From contig JAICGJ010000041.1 in NCBI GenBank assembly GCA_025923195.1, positions 1-36,089 on the forward strand: 36,089 nt of DNA. The letters are read 5' to 3'. The position numbers and the translations under genes are program-made. The stretch comes from Chryseolinea sp. Lineage in GTDB: Bacteria; Bacteroidota; Bacteroidia; Cytophagales; Cyclobacteriaceae. Below, piece by piece: positions 27,788-36,032 of this stretch. The notes below the pieces were generated by a model, which saw nothing but the letters and a program-made list of their open reading frames with translations, was not told the DNA's origin and did not search any database. Position 1 is the first letter of the stretch. Each line of letters opens with the position of its first letter.

Positions 27788-30700
27788 ATGGTAAAGGTGT
27801 ACCAGACCCTCATTTTTTGTGTAGTTTTTTTTATAATTTACCAAACCAGCCAGGCACAAAAGCTCTACTTCTCTGACAATGGGGATGTGAAGCGAATGAA
27901 CCTTGACGGAACGGCCGTGCAAAACATCGTGGCCGGAACACCTTATGGCTTCAACTACATTGCTGTTGACGGGTATTCCAACTTACTTTTTTATAACAAT
28001 GGACAGGAGACCTACAGCTCCAGACTGGATGGCACTTCCCAAGCGCAGATCACCAATGATGGTGCATTCGCCGGTTACGCTAACATCGCTGTTGTTCCGG
28101 ATTATGAGGTTCTGATTTATGTCGGTATATCCGATGATATGGATGACCTTTGGCGGGGAAGTTATTACGATGATCCCAGTACACCTCCCACCTTTCTGAC
28201 CACCGGCATCTCGATGGCCGGCGATGAAGAGTATCTGGATGTTGCCTACAATCCCAGTGAAGAAAAGATATATTTTACAGGATACAACGGCGCTATTTAT
28301 TCTGCATACCAAGACGGTAGTGGAGCAACGATGATTGTAGGCTCAAATGCATATGGTCCGGTTGGTGTTGATTATGCCAATGGAAAGGTTTACTGGGTAC
28401 AGTATAATGCGGGTACGTATTCGATTTGGAGTGCGAACCTAAATGGATCGGGCGCCGTAAGTCTGTTATCCAATGGAAGTACGTCCATTGAGAGCTTGGA
28501 CGTGTACCCGGAACAGAATGCCGTATTTTTTGCGCAGACCAATGGGATTTATAGAATGGCATTGAATGGCGTTGGAGGCAAAAACCTCATCTATACTGGG
28601 ACCTACATCTCGAATGTCGCAATAGATTTTGACATCGTACCACCGGCTTTCTTTGCGCTTAGCCCCACCGATGGTGCCACCAATGTTACTACTACTTCCA
28701 ACCTCGTTCTTACGTTCAACGAAAATGTAAAAAAATCCACGACTGTGGGAACTGTAGATGAGCTATCATTCAGGATTTATGAAACGACAGGCAATGTGCT
28801 GGTTGAAACCATCGATAGGTCCTCCTCAACTGTTTCTGTCAGTGGCAATACAGTCACTATAAATCCCACGACGACGCTAAATTATAACACCGACTATTAT
28901 GTTCTCGCTGGAAACAAAACTATCAGCGACTTTACAGATAATAATTGGATCGGAATCGTACTCCCCACAGCATGGAACTTTAAGACAGAGCTTGATCCAA
29001 ACATTTATTATTCCAGACAAAATGGAAATTGGAACAGCACTTCTACCTGGTCTCATGCAGGCCACACGGGTCCTCCCGCGACATCAACACCTGGAACTGG
29101 CACCGATGTTATTATCGGCAACGCTCATACCGTAACGTTAACAGGAAATACGGGGGTAGTAGGTAACACTGCTGTTGGCACCTGGATTATGAGTGGTGCA
29201 ACACTCGATGCAGCCTCATACGATTTAAATGTTTGGGGAACGCTTAGAATTGATGGAACGCTTTCAAACCCAGGGATCCTGTCGGGAATGTTTGACTTGT
29301 ATGCTTCAGGTAGTATTCCAGTATTTGAGGAAATTCACTATGGCGTGACTGGTCTGCCTGGTTCGGTCTCCGATATTTTCACACATGTCGTCGCACTTAA
29401 TGGAATCCAGTCCATAGATGGTGGAACAATCAACACCAATGGCTTTCAGATCTGCGTCCCGCCAACACCTCCACCGACGCTTCCAATATTTTCGAATGTA
29501 TCAACCACCAGTTTGACCTTATCATGGACCGCAGGCGGCGGCCAGGCTTTTGTCGTCGCGAGGGAAGGATCCACCTCATTCAAGCCTCAATTTGGACAGG
29601 CATATAGTGCCAATACGACCTTTGGCTCCGGTGACGAAATTGGAACAGGAAATTTTCTTGTTTACAGCGGATCGGGTAATACTGTGACCATAACCGGGCT
29701 TACTGCCGGAACATCATATGAATTTGACCTGTACAGTTACAGCACGAGTATAGGTGGCTGCTACAGCATTCAAAATTACCAATTTGCCGCTGCGACGTCA
29801 TGTATCCTGCTGCCTGCGCCAACGGGCGCGGTGAATGCTCAATATTGTACTGGCGATACGAAACCATCCCTCAACGTTAACAGTCCAGGAGCTGGCAAGC
29901 GCATACGTTGGTATGATGCTCCTACTGGCGGGAATGTTGCCCCAGGCAATGATACAGGCGGTGACGGCCTTGGCGGTGTCTTTATACCGTCTGCACCGTC
30001 GGGGACCTTTTACGCGGAGACGTACGATGAGACATTATTGTGTGCGAGCCCGACGAGAACAGCGGTTACATTAACGTTGCACCCGCCATTGGTTGCAGGT
30101 TCGCCCTCAGCTGCAGTCAATGTGTGCAGTGGGGGTGATCCTGGGGTAATCGACGGTGGAACAGCCTCCGGCGGGACAGGTACTTTTACGTATCAGTGGG
30201 AATCTGCCACGGCTGCCGCTGGTCCTTACACAGCCTTGATAGGGGAGACGGCAACCACTTTTGATCCGCCGCCGGGCATAATCCAAACAACATACTACAG
30301 AAGGATTACCCGATCAGCAAGTTGCCTGCAAACCGGTTCGACTGTGACAGTAAACGTAACAACAGCGCCATCTATCGCTACCCAGCCTGCCACCCAGCAG
30401 GTCTGCGAAGGCATGCCGGCATCGTTCTCAGTGACCGCAACCGGATCATCCCTGGAGTATCAATGGCAATCCGACCCTGGAACGGGGTTTGGGAATATTA
30501 ACAACGGTGGTGTATACTCAGGTGTAGCGACAAACATCCTGCAAATTGCAAATTCAACGGGATTGAACAACGTCAGATATCAGTGTGTGATAACGTCCGG
30601 GGGTGTTTGTCCGGTCATTTCTTCCGCAGTTCCTTTACTTGTTAGCCCGAGACCGGTCGTTGTTAATCAAACACAAGCTGCCTGCGAAAATGCCCCGGGC

Positions 30701-31699
30701 TCCGGCATGGCGACCATTGACTTAACATCGCTAAATTCAGCGATTTCCGGGGGAGCCACCGGTATAACAGTAGCATGGTTTACAAATGCTGCGCTTACTA
30801 ATCCTGTAGCTACACCGTCGAGTACGCCGGCCGCTAATAACGCGATATTCTATGCAAGGGTGACAAACAGTACAGGATGTAGCAACTCAGCCACAGCTAC
30901 TATTACCGTAAGCAACAGACCTATCGGCGCTGGAACGGTGGCTGGGGCAACGTCTTTATGTGTCAATGGAGAGTCAACGTATGCCATATCCGGGATAACA
31001 AATGCGCAGAGGTATCAGTGGCAAGTTACAGCCGGACTTGAGATAGTGTCGCAAACCGGAGCAAATGTTATTATCCGAGCCATCTCGGGTTCAACAGGCA
31101 CAATTACGGCGATCGGCGAGAATAATTGTGGTACCGGGGGTTCTGCAAACCTCACTATACAAATATTACCCGTTCCGGATTTCGCAGTCGTAACTCCTGA
31201 TGAGGTTATCACTGGAGAACCTGCTGAGTTTTCTTATCAGACTTCGTCAGGCAACTTTTCATCGGTTCGTTGGGATTTTGGAGATAACGCCACCTCGTCT
31301 GATGACTCACCAGTCCATCAATATACAGCAGAAGGTGATTATACCGTAAGCCTGACTGCTGCGAACGACTTAGGCTGTGAAAACACCGAGAGTACAACAA
31401 TAAACGTCTTGCCAGTACGCGAACTAGCGGACACAGACATCAAGAATGTTATTACAGCCAATGGCGATGAGCAAAATGGTTTCTTGTATATTGAGAACAT
31501 CGAAAAATACCCGTCAAACCAAGTCGTGCTGCTTGACCGTTGGGGTGTGGAAGTTTTTAAGAAAGACAATTATGTGAATGACTGGGATGCGAGGAGGCAT
31601 GGAGAATTTTTGCCTGCTGGTCAATATGTCTGTGTCGTAAAATTAAATGAAACAGGTAAGGTGCTCACCAGAACCGTTTCCATCATAAAACGAAAATAG
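27788..31699 (+). CDS. Large secreted adhesin-like protein with gliding-motility (CHU_C) C-terminal sorting domain
   Basis: A 1303-residue protein with a signal peptide (1 to about 24, ending TSQAQ). Regions in order: YWTD/LDL-receptor-like propeller repeats, about 25-283 (KLYFSDNGDVKRMNLDGT and similar); a Big_5-type Ig domain, about 284-395 (SPTDGATNVTTTSNLVLTF); a beta-rich stretch, about 405-500; a fibronectin type III domain, about 560-655; several Ig-like repeats with paired Cys, about 680-1125; a PKD domain, about 1128-1212 (WDFGDNATSSD, HQYTAEGDYTVSL); and a C-terminal CHU_C domain, about 1212-1303 (VLLDRWGVEVFK, DWDARRHGEFLPAGQYVCVV). The last domain marks type IX secretion substrates of the type B sorting class. 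It is probably a cell-surface adhesin or gliding protein. The PorP/SprF-like gene starts one base after its stop. Confidence 0.9.
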   Translation: MVKVYQTLIFCVVFFIIYQTSQAQKLYFSDNGDVKRMNLDGTAVQNIVAGTPYGFNYIAVDGYSNLLFYNNGQETYSSRLDGTSQAQITNDGAFAGYANIAVVPDYEVLIYVGISDDMDDLWRGSYYDDPSTPPTFLTTGISMAGDEEYLDVAYNPSEEKIYFTGYNGAIYSAYQDGSGATMIVGSNAYGPVGVDYANGKVYWVQYNAGTYSIWSANLNGSGAVSLLSNGSTSIESLDVYPEQNAVFFAQTNGIYRMALNGVGGKNLIYTGTYISNVAIDFDIVPPAFFALSPTDGATNVTTTSNLVLTFNENVKKSTTVGTVDELSFRIYETTGNVLVETIDRSSSTVSVSGNTVTINPTTTLNYNTDYYVLAGNKTISDFTDNNWIGIVLPTAWNFKTELDPNIYYSRQNGNWNSTSTWSHAGHTGPPATSTPGTGTDVIIGNAHTVTLTGNTGVVGNTAVGTWIMSGATLDAASYDLNVWGTLRIDGTLSNPGILSGMFDLYASGSIPVFEEIHYGVTGLPGSVSDIFTHVVALNGIQSIDGGTINTNGFQICVPPTPPPTLPIFSNVSTTSLTLSWTAGGGQAFVVAREGSTSFKPQFGQAYSANTTFGSGDEIGTGNFLVYSGSGNTVTITGLTAGTSYEFDLYSYSTSIGGCYSIQNYQFAAATSCILLPAPTGAVNAQYCTGDTKPSLNVNSPGAGKRIRWYDAPTGGNVAPGNDTGGDGLGGVFIPSAPSGTFYAETYDETLLCASPTRTAVTLTLHPPLVAGSPSAAVNVCSGGDPGVIDGGTASGGTGTFTYQWESATAAAGPYTALIGETATTFDPPPGIIQTTYYRRITRSASCLQTGSTVTVNVTTAPSIATQPATQQVCEGMPASFSVTATGSSLEYQWQSDPGTGFGNINNGGVYSGVATNILQIANSTGLNNVRYQCVITSGGVCPVISSAVPLLVSPRPVVVNQTQAACENAPGSGMATIDLTSLNSAISGGATGITVAWFTNAALTNPVATPSSTPAANNAIFYARVTNSTGCSNSATATITVSNRPIGAGTVAGATSLCVNGESTYAISGITNAQRYQWQVTAGLEIVSQTGANVIIRAISGSTGTITAIGENNCGTGGSANLTIQILPVPDFAVVTPDEVITGEPAEFSYQTSSGNFSSVRWDFGDNATSSDDSPVHQYTAEGDYTVSLTAANDLGCENTESTTINVLPVRELADTDIKNVITANGDEQNGFLYIENIEKYPSNQVVLLDRWGVEVFKKDNYVNDWDARRHGEFLPAGQYVCVVKLNETGKVLTRTVSIIKRK

Positions 31700-31700
31700 A

Positions 31701-32822
31701 GTGAAAAGATTTTTACCTCTCGCTGTTTTGATTTTTGTAATGAATCAGGTTGTTGTCGGCCAGGACGTTCCTGTTTACAGCCAAAAACTCACCAACTCAT
31801 TTTTGTATAACCCTTCCGTTGCAGGAAATACGTTGGGTTCGGCGACGTTGTCGTACCGGCAACAGTGGGCAGGGGTCGAAGGATCACCTCGAACTATATT
31901 TTTTAGCATCCACACGCCTTTTGCAAGGCACCGGTTCGGCACAGGTTTCAACGTCTATCAGGAAAAATCGGGTGTTAATGAAAACCTTTTTGCCTCAGGC
32001 GCTTTTGCGTATCACCTGCGGTTTACAGATGACAACATGTTTTCCATGGGGGTCTCGGTGGAATATGTCAATACGAAAATAGATTATAGTGCCGTTGACG
32101 TTATCGATGGTGATGATGATCTCCTGACCGGAAATCAGCCGAATGAGAATGCCGTCGACTTTTCATTTGGCGTTAATTACTCCTCCAAGTATTTCAAATT
32201 TGGTGCGTCCGCCAATCGATTGGGTACTCTGGTGGGACTCAATGACTCTACATCGCAGTTTTCTCAGTTTTTTTCAGGTTTTGCAATGCTGACATTGCCC
32301 GTTGCCGGCGAGCGCGATATTCTTGAGCCTATTGTATATCTAAGAAAATTTGCCAATGGAACTCACCAGATCGATGGCGGATTGTATTACACTTTTAACG
32401 ACGTCTTTACGCTCGGGGGCTCGTACCGAACAGGTGGCGCGATTGGATTAACCGGCGCGGTCCGGATTAACAAAAATTTGCTGATCGGATACAGCAGGGA
32501 AGTGCTTTCCGGCGACTTCGGCAAGAGCATTGGTGCATCTAACGAATTTACCGTAAGACTTGATTTTCGCGATCACAATTACTATACAAAGAAGAAAAAT
32601 GCGAGGGAGATCAGCACAAAGGCATTAGCATTACGGCGCAAAACATTGTCAAGTTACTCGAAGGGTTCGAGCTTTAGCAAGAGTCAGAAATACAAGAAGA
32701 ATCTCAAGCGAAATTACATTAAGTCACCTAACTATCGGATGGAGGCTAGTAAGAAACTCCAGACAAAAAAAATTACCAAGAAACGCAGCCATGCGCGTTA
32801 CAAGCCCCGCAAGAGGCGGTAA
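31701..32822 (+). CDS. PorP/SprF-family outer-membrane protein with a highly basic C-terminal tail
   Basis: A 373-residue protein read from a GTG at 31701, one base after the upstream stop, with a signal peptide (MKRFLPLAVLIFVMNQVVVGQ). The family's N-terminal pattern is clear: QKLTNSFLYNPSVAGN, then SYRQQWAGVEGSPRTIFFS. The body, about 22-290, should form an outer-membrane beta-barrel; glycine-rich strands end at FTVRLDFRDHN. Such proteins partner with, and help secrete or attach, the CHU_C protein encoded next to them. Residues from about 294 onward form an extra tail of about 80 residues with about 30 Lys/Arg and only two Glu, which is not usual for the family. The tail may face the periplasm and bind peptidoglycan or another anionic polymer. 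Confidence 0.9.
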   Translation: MKRFLPLAVLIFVMNQVVVGQDVPVYSQKLTNSFLYNPSVAGNTLGSATLSYRQQWAGVEGSPRTIFFSIHTPFARHRFGTGFNVYQEKSGVNENLFASGAFAYHLRFTDDNMFSMGVSVEYVNTKIDYSAVDVIDGDDDLLTGNQPNENAVDFSFGVNYSSKYFKFGASANRLGTLVGLNDSTSQFSQFFSGFAMLTLPVAGERDILEPIVYLRKFANGTHQIDGGLYYTFNDVFTLGGSYRTGGAIGLTGAVRINKNLLIGYSREVLSGDFGKSIGASNEFTVRLDFRDHNYYTKKKNAREISTKALALRRKTLSSYSKGSSFSKSQKYKKNLKRNYIKSPNYRMEASKKLQTKKITKKRSHARYKPRKRR

Positions 32823-32842
32823 CGACAGTGAAGCCGTTGTTA
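32820..32842. terminator. Possible bidirectional terminator between convergent genes
   Basis: TAACGAC (32820-32826) can pair with GTTGTTA (32836-32842), with one G-U pair and a 9-base loop, between the stop codons of the SprF-like gene and tex. The stem is weak and the T run short, so this is tentative. Confidence 0.3.
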
Positions 32843-35140
32843 TTTCTTAAATTTATTAACCAGCATGGCGAGCTTTTCTTCCATCGTCAATTCTTTTTGC
32901 TGGGGTTTTGGAGATGCTTTAGATGTCGACTTTTTTGACTTCTCCTTGATGTTCTTGCGTTCAGCGGCCGCCTGGTGCACAGGCGTCTCTGCAAAGGGAT
33001 TTGTTTTCATTGACAACCCAATGCGCTTTCTGGCAACATCAACTTCGACAACAGTGACCTTCACCTTTTGTTGTACCGTAACTACTTCCTTCGGGTCTTT
33101 CACAAATTTATCGGCCAGATGACTGATATGAACCAATCCATCCTGGTGTACTCCAACATCAACAAATGCTCCGAAGGCAGTCACATTGGTAACGATGCCG
33201 TCAAGAGGCATTCCTACCTTCAGGTCCGCAATGCTGTTCACACCTTCGGTGAAACTAAAATATTCAAATTCCTTTCGCGGATCGCGACCTGGTTTTTCAA
33301 GCTCAATCAATATATCACTCAAAGTAGGCAGTCCTACTTTTTCCGTTACGTACTTCTTGAGATCCAAATGTTTTCTCAATTCGGTACTAGTCATCAGATC
33401 TCTCACCGAGCAGCCCAGGTCAACAGCCATCTGTTGAACGATGGGATAACTCTCAGGATGGACGGCGCTTGCATCCAGCGGGTTATCTGCAGCATGTATT
33501 CTAAGAAATCCTGCTGCCTGGACAAAAACTTTTTCTCCCAAGCGGGAGACCTTCATGAGCGACTCGCGATCTTTAAAGGGCCCATTATGATTTCTGTACT
33601 CAACGATATTTCTGGCCAGCGCGGGGCTGAGTCCCGACACATAGGAGAGAAGCTCTTTGCTAGCCGTATTCACTTCCACTCCAACGGAATTGACACAGCG
33701 CATAACAACATCGTCGAGGCCTTGCTTGAGTTTTGCCTGGTCAACATCATGCTGATACTGCCCCACACCAATGGACTTCGCGTCAATCTTAACAAGCTCG
33801 GCCAGCGGATCCATTAACCTGCGTCCGATCGAAACCGCTCCGCGTACCGTTACATCCTGATCTGGAAATTCTTCTCTTGCAACTTCGGAAGCAGAATAGA
33901 CAGATGCACCGCTTTCATTCACCATGACGATAACGATCCTGTGGGGCAGTCCAATCGATTTTACAAACGCTTCCGTTTCACGCCCAGCCGTACCGTTACC
34001 AATCGAGATTGCATCGATCTGATATTTTTCACATAGTGACTTTATTGTCGCAGCCGATCTGGTTTTATCCCGCTGTGGCTCATGGGGATAGATTACGTCG
34101 TGGTGGAGCAGCTTTCCCTGACGATCAAGACATGCCACTTTGCACCCTGTTCTAAAACCTGGATCAAGGGCAAGCACATTCTTTTGGCCCAATGGAGGTG
34201 CTAGTAACAGCTCCCTTAAATTATCGGCAAACACGTGGATAGCGTCTTCGTCTGCCTTCATCTTCGACTCCATGCGTACTTCGGTCTCGAGCGACGGCTT
34301 TAATAATCTCTTATAGGCATCTTTTACGACCAGTCGCAATTGATCAGCACAGGGACCATTCGTAGTAATGTACTGACGTTCCATTGAGCTGATCACCATT
34401 TCTTCCGGCGGATAGATATCCAGTGAAAGAATACCTTCCTTTTCGCCGCGTCGCATGGCAAGAAGACGGTGTGACGGGGTTTTTGAAATTGGCTCTGTCC
34501 ATTCAAAGTAGTCTTTGTACTTCTGTCCCTCAGCCTCCTTGCCTTTCAATAACCTTGATTCAATTATGCCTTCACTCCAAAAGAGCTCACGGATATGTTT
34601 CCGCGTATCCTGATTCTCACTTACCCATTCTGCAATTATATCGCGCGCGCCATCCAGCGCATCGTCGACAGTCGCAACATTTTTCTCTGCGTCGATAAAT
34701 GTTGCTGCGAATTCGATGAGATTGACCCTTTCCTGATTAAAAATCTTTGACGCCAGGGGCTCAAGACCCTTTTCCCGAGCTGCGCTGGCACGTGTTTTTC
34801 TTTTTGGTTTAAATGGAAGGTAAATGTCTTCCAGTTCAGCAAGGGATCCTGCCATGACTATAGTTTGCATTAATCCCGGTGTGAGTTTGTCCTGTTTCTC
34901 GATGGAGGCGATAATGGATTCCCTGCGCTTATCAAGTTCACTTAATTGTTCTATACGGTCGCGTATTTTGGCGATCATGACCTCATCCATACTGCCCGTG
35001 AGTTCTTTGCGGTAGCGGGAGATGAAGGGGATCGTAGCATCCTCAGAAAGAAGGGTGGCGACCGCACCAACATTTTTAGCGTTCAATGAAAATTCTCTGG
35101 CGATCTGATCAACCCACCTCGCTATATTATCTTTATCCAT
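32840..35140 (-). CDS. tex: Tex-family RNA-binding transcription accessory protein
   Basis: A 766-residue cytoplasmic nucleic-acid-binding protein. The N-terminal helical Tex domain carries FISRYRKELTGSMDE (about 39-53) and EDIYLPFKPKRKTRA. It is followed by a YqgF/RNase H-like domain (VLALDPGFRTGCKVACLD, about 323-340), helix-hairpin-helix motifs (SGLSPALARNIVEYRN) and a C-terminal S1 domain (about 645-712; VTNVTAFGAFVDVGVHQDGL and VHISHL). A Lys- and Ser-rich tail ends the protein. Tex is broadly conserved and affects transcription and RNA handling. The protein is full length and unremarkable. It converges with the SprF-like gene and diverges from mgsA. Confidence 0.96.
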   Translation of the reverse strand: MDKDNIARWVDQIAREFSLNAKNVGAVATLLSEDATIPFISRYRKELTGSMDEVMIAKIRDRIEQLSELDKRRESIIASIEKQDKLTPGLMQTIVMAGSLAELEDIYLPFKPKRKTRASAAREKGLEPLASKIFNQERVNLIEFAATFIDAEKNVATVDDALDGARDIIAEWVSENQDTRKHIRELFWSEGIIESRLLKGKEAEGQKYKDYFEWTEPISKTPSHRLLAMRRGEKEGILSLDIYPPEEMVISSMERQYITTNGPCADQLRLVVKDAYKRLLKPSLETEVRMESKMKADEDAIHVFADNLRELLLAPPLGQKNVLALDPGFRTGCKVACLDRQGKLLHHDVIYPHEPQRDKTRSAATIKSLCEKYQIDAISIGNGTAGRETEAFVKSIGLPHRIVIVMVNESGASVYSASEVAREEFPDQDVTVRGAVSIGRRLMDPLAELVKIDAKSIGVGQYQHDVDQAKLKQGLDDVVMRCVNSVGVEVNTASKELLSYVSGLSPALARNIVEYRNHNGPFKDRESLMKVSRLGEKVFVQAAGFLRIHAADNPLDASAVHPESYPIVQQMAVDLGCSVRDLMTSTELRKHLDLKKYVTEKVGLPTLSDILIELEKPGRDPRKEFEYFSFTEGVNSIADLKVGMPLDGIVTNVTAFGAFVDVGVHQDGLVHISHLADKFVKDPKEVVTVQQKVKVTVVEVDVARKRIGLSMKTNPFAETPVHQAAAERKNIKEKSKKSTSKASPKPQQKELTMEEKLAMLVNKFKK

Positions 35141-35155
35141 AAACTAACAGGCTGG

Positions 35156-35185
35156 CAAAATTAGGATAAGGAATACAACCTGCAA
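35156..35185 (-). promoter_or_regulatory. Putative Bacteroidota-type promoter of tex
   Basis: Read on the minus strand, TTG (35185-35183), a 19-base spacer and TAATTTTG (35163-35156) match the Bacteroidota primary-sigma consensus TTTG/TTG - TAnnTTTG. The predicted start of transcription is only about 10 bases before the tex ATG, so the leader would be very short. Confidence 0.45.
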
Positions 35186-35217
35186 TACAGTATTTTTAGA
35201 AAGCGTATAAAAAAAAT

Positions 35218-35652
35218 ATGACGACGAAACGTATCGCCCTGATAGCTCACGATAATAAAAAGAAGGAACTCATGGAATGGGTAAAATTCAACCGTGGCAT
35301 CATGCTCAATAGTGAGGTATTCGCGACAGGCACTACCGGGAAAATGATAGAAAATGAAGTTGGAATTACCGTCCGGTGTTTACAAAGTGGTCCGCTGGGT
35401 GGCGATCAGCAGATCGGCGCCCTGATCGCCGAGGGAAATATTGATATTCTGATCTTCTTTTGGGACCCGCTAGAGCCACTGCCTCACGACCCCGACATAA
35501 AAGCATTATTGCGGCTGGCTGTAGTATGGAATATTCCAGTTGCGTGCAACAGGGCGACCGCCGATTTTCTATTTACCTCGTCTTTGTTTTTTAGTGATTA
35601 TAAACGGAAAATGCCGGATTTCTTGGAATACAACAATAGAAAGATTGAATAG
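35218..35652 (+). CDS. mgsA: Methylglyoxal synthase
   Basis: A 144-residue cytoplasmic enzyme converting dihydroxyacetone phosphate to methylglyoxal and phosphate. The family is unmistakable: AHDNKKKELMEW (10-21), phosphate-binding ATGTTGKMIE (36-45), GPLGGDQQIGALIAEG with catalytic D63, FFWDPLEPLPHDPD (80-93), and VVWNIPVACNRATADF. Length is normal. The enzyme usually relieves sugar-phosphate build-up when phosphate is limiting, which suits a locus with pgi and pfkA, although those genes are 8 kb away on the other strand. It diverges from tex with a 77-bp gap. Confidence 0.96.
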   Translation: MTTKRIALIAHDNKKKELMEWVKFNRGIMLNSEVFATGTTGKMIENEVGITVRCLQSGPLGGDQQIGALIAEGNIDILIFFWDPLEPLPHDPDIKALLRLAVVWNIPVACNRATADFLFTSSLFFSDYKRKMPDFLEYNNRKIE

Positions 35653-35665
35653 GAATGGTGTGAAA

Positions 35666-35697
35666 TTTGTGAAAATTGAACACAAACAGTAAGTTTG
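35666..35697 (+). promoter_or_regulatory. Strong Bacteroidota-consensus promoter ahead of the tRNA-like repeat array
   Basis: TTTG (35666-35669), a 20-base spacer and TAAGTTTG (35690-35697) match the Bacteroidota promoter consensus TTTG - TAnnTTTG exactly. It lies 14 bp after the mgsA stop and points at the repeat array, whose first unit begins about 60 bases after the expected transcription start near 35704. No protein gene follows, so the array itself is the likely transcript. Confidence 0.6.
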
Positions 35698-35764
35698 CGC
35701 TCCTTTTGACAAAGGTCATTCACTGAAGCTTAATTCGGGAAATGCAGACGTGAAGAACGTAAAT

Positions 35765-35806
35765 GGCGCGGGTAGCTCAGGCGGTTAGAGCGCAGGATTC
35801 ATATCC
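35765..35806 (+). pseudogene. tRNA-Met(CAT) 5' half, array unit 1
   Basis: Acceptor 5' strand GGCGCGG plus one extra G, then TA, D-arm stem GCTC/GAGC, anticodon stem CAGGA and a loop with CAT at 35800-35802. The anticodon stem's 3' strand should read TCCTG, but after TCC the sequence runs into the palindrome at 35804-35819. No 3' half follows, so this is not a functional tRNA gene as it stands. Confidence 0.75.
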
Positions 35807-35819
35807 GCCAGCTGGCGGA
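35804..35819. repeat. 16-bp perfect palindrome, array unit 1
   Basis: TCCGCCAGCTGGCGGA is its own reverse complement. Its first three bases also serve as the start of the expected anticodon-stem 3' strand, so tRNA and palindrome are joined at TCC. Not seen elsewhere in the window outside the array. Confidence 0.9.
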
Positions 35820-35872
35820 CGAGGTTCAACAGAAAGGAAGAGTTGGAGGAGTTGAAAGTGGCAATAAAACGT

Positions 35873-35913
35873 GGCGCGGTAGCTCAGGCGGTTAGAGCGC
35901 AGGATTCATATCC
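35873..35913 (+). pseudogene. tRNA-Met(CAT) 5' half, array unit 2
   Basis: GGCGCGG, TA, D-stem GCTC/GAGC, anticodon stem CAGGA, with CAT at 35907-35909. Spacing to this point is canonical (7-base acceptor strand, two-base linker), unlike unit 1. It is broken in the same way at TCC. Confidence 0.78.
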
Positions 35914-35926
35914 GCCAGCTGGCGGA
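35911..35926. repeat. 16-bp perfect palindrome, array unit 2
   Basis: Same sequence as in unit 1, at the same place relative to the anticodon (two bases after CAT). Confidence 0.9.
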
Positions 35927-35978
35927 CGGGTTCAACAGCAAGGAAGAGTTGGAGGAGTTGAAAGTGGCAATAAAACAT

Positions 35979-36019
35979 GGCGCGGTAGCTCAGGCGGTTA
36001 GAGCGCAGGATTCATATCC
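35979..36019 (+). pseudogene. tRNA-Met(CAT) 5' half, array unit 3
   Basis: Identical to unit 2 through the anticodon (CAT at 36013-36015) and fused to the palindrome at the same point. Confidence 0.78.
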
Positions 36020-36032
36020 GCCAGCTGGCGGA
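36017..36032. repeat. 16-bp perfect palindrome, array unit 3
   Basis: Same sequence and position in the unit as in units 1 and 2. Confidence 0.9.

Noticed and set aside
33068-33817. 249-codon plus-strand open frame inside tex
   Set aside because: Antisense to well-conserved tex domains; no recognisable product.
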